From the NCBI RefSeq assembly GCF_937875265.1, contig NZ_CALLXM010000011.1, forward strand, positions 1 through 16,195: 16,195 nt of DNA, given 5' to 3'. The translations under genes were made by a program, and so were the position numbers. Position 1 is the first letter of the stretch; each line of letters begins with the position of its first letter. Under the pieces are notes generated by a model. It was not told the DNA's origin. It was given only the letters and a program-made list of their open reading frames with translations, and did not search any database. The DNA comes from an uncultured Acetobacter sp. Its GTDB lineage: Bacteria; Pseudomonadota; Alphaproteobacteria; Acetobacterales; Acetobacteraceae. This document shows, piece by piece, positions 5,753-12,596 of this stretch.

Positions 5753-6301
5753 ATGGCGGCAACCGGGGGGGCATCTTATTTCACGTCCCGTGACCACGAA
5801 CAAATCACAGTCGCCGCTTTCCTTAACGTGTTCATTGCATGGGAGGAATTTATAGAAGCTTCGATTGGCGACTTCATGATGGGCGAAGCGACTATGAATG
5901 GAGGTCAACCGGTTAGGTATGTCACCCCACCGACACGTGATCACGCTGGAAAGATGGTCATCCACATGAACCGCTATTTCGACTACGCCAATCACGAGAA
6001 CATAAAAAAACTAGCGAATCTCTACTTTGACACTGGCTACCCGTTCAACACCCCAATAAACAGTCTTACACAGGAACTTTCTGACCTAAAAATCATGCGG
6101 AACGCTTGCGCTCACATGTCGTCTACGACGAAAGCTGCGTTAGAAGGGCTAGGACTTCGTATTTTTGGAAGCCCACAGGCTGGTATTACAGTTTACCAGA
6201 TGCTCACGGCAGAAGACCCTCGAACGAATCCAAAGGTGACTGTCTTCGCAGCCTACTGCGATAAGCTTCTCGTTACGGCTGAATTAGTAGCACTGGGCTA
6301 A
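5753..6301 (+). CDS. HEPN-like protein, probably N-terminally truncated by the prophage
   Basis: 182 residues from ATG 5753, but the frame is open back to 5687, and from 5711 it reads ASVAQCGNLIAHAH before Met, which looks like a normal helix of the protein. No ribosome site precedes 5753. This suggests the original start lay further left and was separated by the phage insertion. The protein is all-helical in appearance, with AAFLNVFIAWEEFIEASIGD early and an R-X4-H motif (Arg116-Asn117 to His121, MRNACAHM), the hallmark of HEPN RNase-like domains, preceded by an acidic helix (ELSDLKIM). HEPN proteins are often toxins or parts of defence and RNA-cleaving systems. Here there is no adjacent antitoxin such as an MNT nucleotidyltransferase, and I cannot assign a function. 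Family assignment rests on the motif and helix pattern only. Confidence 0.65.
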   Translation: MAATGGASYFTSRDHEQITVAAFLNVFIAWEEFIEASIGDFMMGEATMNGGQPVRYVTPPTRDHAGKMVIHMNRYFDYANHENIKKLANLYFDTGYPFNTPINSLTQELSDLKIMRNACAHMSSTTKAALEGLGLRIFGSPQAGITVYQMLTAEDPRTNPKVTVFAAYCDKLLVTAELVALG

Positions 6302-6624
6302 CGCCGTAGCCTTTTTTCCCAAAGAGTCATTCTTGACGCTTGATTTCGAGCATGGGGCCAACCATTCTCCCTCAAAATGCGCCCAGAATGCCTTCGCATC
6401 TTCCTCCAAGGCAATAGAGGAAATCGCAGCGAATTAAGCAGGCCGAAAGCTTTGCTGGATTTGACGAAATCGGCCTTCAATGGCAAAAGTGGCGGCGCTT
6501 AACAGTCTAGCATTTATGTCCGTTATACGAAAACCTATTCATTGTCACGTATGCCCTACATGCAGCGAAAGCAGAAACCCTCATTTTCTTCAGTTTATTA
6601 TAAAATCTATTTATTTCATGAAAT
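6302..6624. other. Intergenic stretch without a recognised gene
   Basis: 323 bp between the HEPN-like gene and the DUF523 gene. The first 210 bp hold short protein-like stretches in several frames, such as KAIEEIAAN ending at about 6437 and SFAGFDEIGLQWQKWRRLTV ending at about 6510 on the plus strand, none with a start and ribosome site, so this may be decayed coding DNA. A six-pair stem GGCCGA (6441-6446)/TCGGCC (6470-6475) has a long loop. The last 100 bp are AT-rich. I see no tRNA and no clear terminator. Confidence 0.5.
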
Positions 6625-7131
6625 TTAAGAAGTCATATAATTTTTTGATAAAGGAGACCACAACACATCAATCTCCGTCTCCGCAAAAACCTGCACACCA
6701 TTTGCGCGGAGGAGGGCTGTGGTGACGCCAGTGCCGGGGTGTTTTTTGCCTTGAAAGGTGCCGTCGTAAATGTGGGTGCTGCCGCAGGAGGGGCTGGCGT
6801 CGGTCAGGATGGCAAACTGGCAGTTATGTTCCTGCGCCAGAGCAAGTGCTGCTTTGGCTCCGGTAAGGAACTGGGCCGTGACATCAGCCCCGGTGGTATC
6901 CTGCACGCGGGCGGTGTTTGCCAGCACGGCCTCACCGGACTGGCCGTGCGTAATTTCAGCAGGAGGGCGCGGAGTGCTGAACCCGGCGGTCACTTCCGGG
7001 CAAATCATGACCAGCTGCCCCGCCTTCTGCCATGCGCTCAAAGCCGGGTGCAGCACAGGCTTTGCTGAGCCGTTATAGCGAACCGGGCGGCCAAGCAGGC
7101 AGGCGCTAATCAGAATTTTGGGTTTTGCCAC
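6625..7131 (-). CDS. DUF523 family protein (YbbK-like)
   Basis: 168 residues from a GTG at 7131, giving MAKPKILISACLLGRPVRYN. AAAGG eight bases upstream supports this start over the ATG at 7197, whose extra 22 residues are unlike the family. The family hallmarks are all present: SACLLG with the conserved Cys, CPEVTAGFSTPRPPAEI with a second conserved Cys, and AILTDASPSCG near the middle. The biochemical function of DUF523 is not established; conserved cysteines suggest metal or thiol chemistry. It is a single gene, divergent from mscS, with host-like composition. Confidence 0.9.
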   Translation of the reverse strand: MAKPKILISACLLGRPVRYNGSAKPVLHPALSAWQKAGQLVMICPEVTAGFSTPRPPAEITHGQSGEAVLANTARVQDTTGADVTAQFLTGAKAALALAQEHNCQFAILTDASPSCGSTHIYDGTFQGKKHPGTGVTTALLRANGVQVFAETEIDVLWSPLSKNYMTS

Positions 7132-7380
7132 GGGCCGACCTTTCTGCGTGATGCTGTGGTATTTTCTTACAGAAAATGAGACCAGGGAAGCCCCCACGCG
7201 CTCACCTCTTCCCGTCAGGTAGGCCTAAGCCCGGTATTTCTCTGGAATCAGGGGCGGAGTGCACGTGTCAGAATGGGCATAATTTACCCTCATGGCCTTG
7301 AAATTACCCATAAGACGCAGGACTTAAAGGGACAGGTGCGTCTTGCACATTATGGTTACAACAGACAATCAGGGATAGTT
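7132..7380. promoter_or_regulatory. Divergent intergenic region with a hairpin before mscS
   Basis: The 249 bp between the divergent DUF523 and mscS genes must hold both promoters. An exact inverted repeat, AAGACGCA (7312-7319) and TGCGTCTT (7337-7344) with a 17-base loop, lies 36 bp upstream of the mscS start, either an operator or a 5' leader hairpin. TTGAAA at 7299-7304 is a possible -35, without a convincing -10. AGGGA before ATG 7381 is the ribosome site. Confidence 0.5.
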
Positions 7381-8199
7381 ATGGAACATCAGGTCAACTC
7401 AGTGTGGGGCCAGCTGAACACGTGGATCCCCACAGTATTAGGCTATACCGGGCAGGTTATTCTGGCCCTTATTGTACTTCTGGTCGGCTGGAAGATCATC
7501 AATCTGGTCACCCGTGCCATGGGCCGGATGATGGCCGCAAGCCATATTGAACCAACATTGCAGGGCTTCCTGCTGAGTGTTGCCGGCCTGCTGATGAAGG
7601 CGCTGCTGCTGATCAGCGTTGCCTCCATGGTGGGGATCGCCACAACATCCTTCGTGGCCGTTCTGGGTGCTGCCGGTCTGGCCGTGGGTATGGCCTTGCA
7701 GGGAAGCCTCGCCAACTTTGCCGGTGGCGTGCTGATCCTGCTGTTCCGCCCCTTCAAGGTGGGTGATTCCATTGTTGCTGCTGGCAGTGCAGGCACCGTG
7801 GAGTCCATTGAAATGTTCCGCACAGTGCTGCGTGATACGACGAATGACCTGATTTATGTGCCCAATGGCACGCTGTCGAACAATGTGGTGATCAACAGTT
7901 CACAGTCCGACAAGCTTCAGGCTTCTGTCACACTGTTGATTGACTATAATGATGATATCGACAAAGCCCGTGCCCTCCTGCTTGGCGCTGTGGAAAATGA
8001 CGTGCTGGTTCTGAAAAACCCTGCTCCGTCCGTCGGGTTCCTGCCGCAGCCTGCTAATATTGCCGTCACCCTCAGCTTCTGGTGCGCCCCCGGCAACGTC
8101 ACGCCGCTGGTTGGCAAATATTCTGAAACTGCTATTCAGACACTCAAGCGTGAAGGCTACCGTCTGGGCACCACCACCCGTGCGGCTCCGGTTAGCTGA
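7381..8199 (+). CDS. mscS: Small-conductance mechanosensitive channel, MscS family
   Basis: 272 residues from ATG 7381, chosen because of AGGGA upstream and because the protein then begins like other short MscS proteins; an in-frame ATG at 7273 would add 36 unrelated residues. Three membrane helices are visible (about 20-40, 62-84, 90-120). The third is the Gly/Ala-rich pore helix VLGAAGLAVGMALQGSLANF, followed by the FRPFKVGD signature (122-129) that enters the cytoplasmic beta domain, then TTNDLIYVPNGTLSNNVVIN. The length matches the E. coli MscS class. It opens under membrane tension to release solutes on hypo-osmotic shock. It converges with the cob operon, leaving only 37 bp between the two stop codons. 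Confidence 0.93.
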   Translation: MEHQVNSVWGQLNTWIPTVLGYTGQVILALIVLLVGWKIINLVTRAMGRMMAASHIEPTLQGFLLSVAGLLMKALLLISVASMVGIATTSFVAVLGAAGLAVGMALQGSLANFAGGVLILLFRPFKVGDSIVAAGSAGTVESIEMFRTVLRDTTNDLIYVPNGTLSNNVVINSSQSDKLQASVTLLIDYNDDIDKARALLLGAVENDVLVLKNPAPSVGFLPQPANIAVTLSFWCAPGNVTPLVGKYSETAIQTLKREGYRLGTTTRAAPVS

Positions 8200-8236
8200 A
8201 CGACTAACCCTTTAGCGCACACGCTCCCGCAGGATA

Positions 8237-9829
8237 CTACGAGGTGCCGTTCTTATTCTGCGGAAGCGTTGTGTAGTCTGGCACTTTTGCGAGTGCCAGA
8301 AGGGCGTCCAGATTAATGTGCGCTTCCAGATGGTCAGCCAGTGCATCAAGGGCCTGCTCCACAACATCATCATGATGCGCGGGAAGTGCTGCCTCATACC
8401 ATGCACCACCGGGGCGGAAAGCCGCCCCTCCGGCACGGGCCAGCAGCGCCAGCCGGGCAGCGCGCCCGCCAAAAACACCATGCAGATACGTGCCATAAAC
8501 CTGACTGCTGGCAGAGATTGCGCCCTCCCCTACCCCGTTCAGCACAAGCAGCGGACGCGCACGGTCCGCCCCTGTTGTATGGCCAATATGCATTTCATAT
8601 CCTGAAACAGGAGCGTCTGTTCCGGCAAGACTGCCCGATGCGTCTTCCAGATGCTTGTCTTCACTCAGCACGGTTTCCACCGCCAGCAGCCCGAGGCCCG
8701 GTGCGCTGCCAGGGGGGCCTTCCATGCCGTGGGGGTCTGCCACACTCTGCCCCAGCATCTGATACCCGCCGCACACCCCCATAACATGCCCGCCCCGTGC
8801 CAGATGTGCCGCAAGGTCATCCGCCCAGCCTTCCGCACGGAACGTGGCAGTATCCTCCAGCGTGCCTTTGGAACCGGGCAGCAGAACAAGGTCACACTCC
8901 GGCAGGCGTTGCCCGCGCTGCACGGGCAGAAGCTGTACGCCTGGTTCTGAACGAAGCGGGTCCAGATCATCAAAGTTTGCAATCAGGGGCAGAAGCGGCA
9001 CGGCAATGCGCAGGCGCGGCGCAGAATAACCATCCCCGTTATGCACAGGGATGTACACAGGCTCTGCCTTAGCTCTCGCACGCGGGGCCGTGAGGTTTGC
9101 AAGCAAGTCGGCGGCGTCTTCTGCCGGAAGGGCGCGGACGGTGGGCAGGTCCGGCACAAGGCCGAGGGCCGTCCAGCCTGTGCGCTGTGCGATGAAGTCC
9201 ATCCCGTCATGAAACAGTGAGATATCACCGCGCATTTTATTGACAATAAACCCTTTAATGCGCTGCGCATCCTCTGGGGAAAGCACAACCTGTGTGCCAA
9301 CCAGACTGGCTATTACGCCGCCACGGTCAATATCCCCCACCAGAATAACCGGGGCATTCACGGCCTCAGCAAAGCCCATATTGGCAATATCACGCGCCCG
9401 CAGATTGATTTCTGAAGCGGAGCCAGCACCTTCCACCAGCACGAGGTCTGCTTGCTCGGCCAGATTTTGAAAACTTTCAACCACGATAGGAAGAAGCGTG
9501 TCTTTCCGGCTTTGATAATCTCGTGCACCGAGGGTGTTACGCACCCGCCCCCGCACGACAAGTTGTGCACCCGTCTCACCTTGCGGTTTAAGCAGCACCG
9601 GGTTCATGTCCACCGTGGGGCGCACCCCGCAGGCCCGCGCCTGTAGCGCCTGTGCGCGGCCTATTTCCCCGCCATCTGCCGTAACAGCCGCGTTATTAGA
9701 CATGTTTTGCGGTTTAAAGGGCCTCACCCGCAGGCCGCGGCGGGTAAAAGCCCGCGCCAGACCCGCCACCAGAGTTGATTTCCCCACACTTGAGCCCGTT
9801 CCCTGCACCATAAGAACGCATGCGCTCAA
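8237..9829 (-). CDS. cobQ: Cobyric acid synthase
   Basis: 530 residues, full length. It amidates adenosylcobyrinic acid a,c-diamide at positions b, d, e and g using glutamine and ATP. The N-terminal dethiobiotin-synthetase-like domain has a P-loop (GTGSSVGKST, residues 10-19), then FKPQNMSNNAAV and PVLLKPQGETGAQLVVRGR. The C-terminal class I glutamine amidotransferase has its nucleophile Cys353 in MGVCGGYQMLG and a His in YGTYLHGVF. Translation probably begins at a TTG (9829) that overlaps the cobO stop codon (TTGA) and has GGGAG upstream; the next in-frame ATG is residue 7, still before the P-loop. It is the last gene of the operon. Confidence 0.96.
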   Translation of the reverse strand: MSACVLMVQGTGSSVGKSTLVAGLARAFTRRGLRVRPFKPQNMSNNAAVTADGGEIGRAQALQARACGVRPTVDMNPVLLKPQGETGAQLVVRGRVRNTLGARDYQSRKDTLLPIVVESFQNLAEQADLVLVEGAGSASEINLRARDIANMGFAEAVNAPVILVGDIDRGGVIASLVGTQVVLSPEDAQRIKGFIVNKMRGDISLFHDGMDFIAQRTGWTALGLVPDLPTVRALPAEDAADLLANLTAPRARAKAEPVYIPVHNGDGYSAPRLRIAVPLLPLIANFDDLDPLRSEPGVQLLPVQRGQRLPECDLVLLPGSKGTLEDTATFRAEGWADDLAAHLARGGHVMGVCGGYQMLGQSVADPHGMEGPPGSAPGLGLLAVETVLSEDKHLEDASGSLAGTDAPVSGYEMHIGHTTGADRARPLLVLNGVGEGAISASSQVYGTYLHGVFGGRAARLALLARAGGAAFRPGGAWYEAALPAHHDDVVEQALDALADHLEAHINLDALLALAKVPDYTTLPQNKNGTS

Positions 9830-10452
9830 AATTCCACTCCCTGCTGGGCACGGACGCCATCACGAAAATGGTGTTTGACCAACGCCATTTCCGTAACCAG
9901 ATCAGCCGCATCAATCAGGTCCGGTTTGGCATTGCGGCCAGTAACGACCACATGCTGGCCGGGAGGACGGGCTGCAAAAGCCGCGAGAACCTCTGGGAGG
10001 GACAGATAATCATACCGCAGGGCGATATTCAGTTCATCCAGCACTACAAGGGCAACATCGGGGCGGGAGAGTGCATCCTTGGCAACAGCCCATGCCTGCT
10101 GGCAGGCGGCGATATCACGCGCACGGTCCTGCGTTTCCCACGTAAACCCTTCGCCCAGAGAATGAAATTCCACAAGGCCGTTAAAGTGCTCAAGCGCCCG
10201 GCGCTCGCCCGTGTCCCACGCCCCTTTAATAAACTGCACCACCACCACGCGGCGGCCATACCCAACGGTGCGCAGGGCCAGCCCGAAAGCCGCGGTCGAT
10301 TTCCCTTTACCCGGCCCGGTATGGACCATGAGCAACCCTTTTTCGAGCTGTTTGCCAGCAACTTCCTTATCCTGCACCGCCTTGCGCTTTTGCATTTTTT
10401 CGCGGTGGCGAGCTTCGGTATCTGGCGAGGATGATGGCACAGAAGAAGTCAT
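9826..10452 (-). CDS. cobO: Cob(I)yrinic acid a,c-diamide adenosyltransferase
   Basis: 208 residues. It transfers the 5'-deoxyadenosyl group from ATP to the reduced cobalt of the corrinoid (CobO/BtuR/CobA class). The P-loop is GPGKGKST at residues 46-53, preceded by a basic N-terminal helix typical of the family (HREKMQKRK). It continues with VVVVQFIKG, then LVVLDELNIALRYDYL and HVVVTGRNAKPDLIDAADLV, all strongly conserved in the family. Start and stop overlap the neighbouring genes by four bases each, so translation is coupled with the phosphatase gene before and cobQ after. In the aerobic pathway this step lies between a,c-diamide formation and CobQ. Confidence 0.96.
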   Translation of the reverse strand: MTSSVPSSSPDTEARHREKMQKRKAVQDKEVAGKQLEKGLLMVHTGPGKGKSTAAFGLALRTVGYGRRVVVVQFIKGAWDTGERRALEHFNGLVEFHSLGEGFTWETQDRARDIAACQQAWAVAKDALSRPDVALVVLDELNIALRYDYLSLPEVLAAFAARPPGQHVVVTGRNAKPDLIDAADLVTEMALVKHHFRDGVRAQQGVEF

Positions 10453-11138
10453 GAAAGAGTTTGCCCCGTATCGGCTTTAGGAAAAGTAACGCTGATATCA
10501 GCGGCGGTCGGGCTCACGTTACGCGGCCAGAGCGGGAGTGCGGGGGCTAACGGACTGCCCTCCGCCACGGCATCAGGCTGGATGCCGGATTGCGCATTGA
10601 CCATAAACAGTCGCGCAAAGCCCTGCGGCATGGAGGGTGCCAGCAGTGCGGGCGGCGCACCAGCGGCTAAAGCACTGAGCACCCGCAACGGGCCACCATG
10701 AGACAGCACACAGGCAGAGATGCCGGCCTGCTGCACATCCTGCCAGAAGGACAGAACGCGACGGCACAATGTGCGCCCGCTTTCCCCACCCGGCGGCACA
10801 AAACCTTCCGGGTCCGCCGCCCATGCGTCCAGCTGGCCGCGATCAATATCGTCCCACGGCTGGCCTTCCCACTCGCCAAAATCCATTTCCGCCAGCCGCG
10901 CATCAATACGCAGCTCCATTCCGGCGGAGGCCGCCAGCTTTCGGGCCATCTGCTCACACCGTGCAGCGGGAGAACTGTATAACACCTGGCAGACCGCACC
11001 CTGTGCCAGTACGGCCAGCCCGGATGTCACCCGTTCCCACCCCGGGCGCAGGGCGACATCCTGCCGCCCGTAACACACGCCCTCCGGCACCATAACGGGT
11101 GCGTGGCGCACTAATAAAACAGGGAAAGACTGCGCCAT
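10449..11138 (-). CDS. Histidine phosphatase, probable alpha-ribazole-5'-phosphate phosphatase
   Basis: 229 residues from ATG 11138; AGGAG just before it favours this over the in-frame ATG at 11162. It has the phosphoglycerate-mutase-like fold, with catalytic His12 in LLVRHAPV, CYGRQDVAL (the CYGR pattern typical of alpha-ribazole phosphatases), SSPAARCEQMA, EMDFGEWEG with the acid residue, and the second catalytic His147 in LSHGGPLRV. Position inside the cob operon supports removal of the phosphate from alpha-ribazole phosphate or adenosylcobalamin phosphate during nucleotide-loop assembly. This activity is called CobC in Salmonella, but that symbol means a different enzyme in the aerobic-pathway nomenclature, so none is given. 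Roughly the last 45 residues, after the phosphatase core, are weakly conserved in appearance. Confidence 0.88.
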   Translation of the reverse strand: MAQSFPVLLVRHAPVMVPEGVCYGRQDVALRPGWERVTSGLAVLAQGAVCQVLYSSPAARCEQMARKLAASAGMELRIDARLAEMDFGEWEGQPWDDIDRGQLDAWAADPEGFVPPGGESGRTLCRRVLSFWQDVQQAGISACVLSHGGPLRVLSALAAGAPPALLAPSMPQGFARLFMVNAQSGIQPDAVAEGSPLAPALPLWPRNVSPTAADISVTFPKADTGQTLS

Positions 11139-11177
11139 TTTTCTCTCCTCAGGCAGAAGCATCTGGTCTGTGCCGTT

Positions 11178-12596
11178 CTATCGGTTCTGCGCATTTGTCG
11201 CAGCCCCGGTTTCAGGCATGGCAGAATGTGGGGGCGGCCCCGAGGGACCACAAGCCAGCACATGGAAAAATGAACCGGACACACTCCCCCTGCGCCCACC
11301 GCAGGCACCGAGGTCGGTGCCATCCCCCGCCCGCAGCTGTGCCAGCGGGGCATCCGCCCCGGCATCCAGCACTGTTGCATAATGGAATTCATGCCCGCGC
11401 AGAGTGGTGCCCGCAGGCCCCAGCACGGACGGTGCCAGCACCATGGCCTCCCGATACCCCAGATTAAGCTTGCGCCGCGCAAAGGAAGTGACATGCCCCA
11501 GCAGACCTGTCATGCGGTGGCGGGTGCCCTGTGCATCTTCCAGCGCCTCACCCAGCACCATGAAGCCCCCGCACTCCCCATGCACCGGGCGGGTCTGGGC
11601 AAACGTGGCCAGCCCGTGCCGGAACTGCTCAGCAGCAGCCAGCTGGCCTGCATGGAGTTCCGGGTAGCCTCCGGGCAGCCAGCAGACATCACAGGACGGG
11701 TCCGGGGCTTCATCCGCCAGTGGAGAGAACGGCACCAGCTCCGCCCCGGCCTGCTGCCAGAACAGCGCCAGATGGCCATAAAGGAAGGAAAACGCGGCAT
11801 CATCCGCCAGAGCAATGCGCTGGCCGGGTGGCGGGAGCGCACCGGGGGGCAGCGCCGTTGCCGGGTGGGATCCGGAAAAACCTGTGTCTGGCAGAAGGTT
11901 TTCTGGCAAAGGCTGCGCGGTGGCGAGAATGGCATCAAGGTTGAGTTCGCGCTCGGCTTTATCCGCCAGATCTTCCAGCCAGTCTGTCAGCCCCTGATGC
12001 TCCCGCGCCTGCACAAGCCCCAGATGCCGCTCCGGCAAGGGCGTGCCGGGCTGGCGCAGCAGAGTGCCACACACAGGCAGACCGGCCGCCTGAATAGCCC
12101 CTTCCGTCAGTCTGGCATGACGCGGGGAAGCCACCCGGTTGAGCACAACACCCGCTACCTGCACGTCCGGCTGCCATGAGGCAAAGCCATGCGCCACAGC
12201 CCCGACCGTCTGGCCCTGACCGGAAACATCCAGCACCAGCAGCACAGGAATACCAAACCGGGATGCAATATCCGATGGTGCGCCGCGTGACCCATCGGGG
12301 GCCACCAGCCCGTCAAACAGGCCCATAGCGGATTCCACCACCACAAGGTCCACATCCTGCCGGGCGGCCTCCAGCGTGGCCTCCAGCAGTGCCGGGGGCA
12401 TGCACCAGCTATCCAGATTAAGGCCGGGGCGGCCGGTAAGCGCAGCATGGAAGGCCGGGTCTATATAGTCCGGGCCGGTTTTAGCGGCTCCTACACGGAT
12501 GCCGCGCCGCCGGAAGGCCGCCAGCAAAGCCAGCGTGACAGTGGTTTTCCCTCCGCCGGACCGGGGGGCTGCCACCATAATGGCCCGCGCGCTCAT
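11178..12596 (-). CDS. cobB: Cobyrinic acid a,c-diamide synthase (hydrogenobyrinate a,c-diamide synthase)
   Basis: 472 residues. It amidates carboxyls a and c of the corrinoid with glutamine and ATP; in the aerobic pathway the substrate is hydrogenobyrinic acid, before cobalt insertion. The N-terminal P-loop is APRSGGGKTT (Lys17), followed by GAAKTGPDYIDPAFHAALTG and the NLDSWCM segment, both diagnostic. The C-terminal amidotransferase shows GGYPELHA and the nucleophile Cys342 in HGECGGFMVLGEAL, with GHEFHYA later. The start overlaps the cobN stop by four bases; the next gene begins 39 bp downstream. The final 20 residues or so are a low-complexity tail. Confidence 0.96.
   Translation of the reverse strand: MSARAIMVAAPRSGGGKTTVTLALLAAFRRRGIRVGAAKTGPDYIDPAFHAALTGRPGLNLDSWCMPPALLEATLEAARQDVDLVVVESAMGLFDGLVAPDGSRGAPSDIASRFGIPVLLVLDVSGQGQTVGAVAHGFASWQPDVQVAGVVLNRVASPRHARLTEGAIQAAGLPVCGTLLRQPGTPLPERHLGLVQAREHQGLTDWLEDLADKAERELNLDAILATAQPLPENLLPDTGFSGSHPATALPPGALPPPGQRIALADDAAFSFLYGHLALFWQQAGAELVPFSPLADEAPDPSCDVCWLPGGYPELHAGQLAAAEQFRHGLATFAQTRPVHGECGGFMVLGEALEDAQGTRHRMTGLLGHVTSFARRKLNLGYREAMVLAPSVLGPAGTTLRGHEFHYATVLDAGADAPLAQLRAGDGTDLGACGGRRGSVSGSFFHVLACGPSGPPPHSAMPETGAATNAQNR

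Noticed and set aside
5554..5793. Plus-strand frame of 79 codons across the presumed phage end.
   Set aside because: Composed largely of the Pro/Pro-His reading of the ATCCC repeats; it overlaps the better-supported HEPN-like frame and has no ribosome site.
6298..6486. Minus-strand frame of 62 codons.
   Set aside because: No ribosome site, no recognisable domain, and it competes with equally plausible fragments in other frames.
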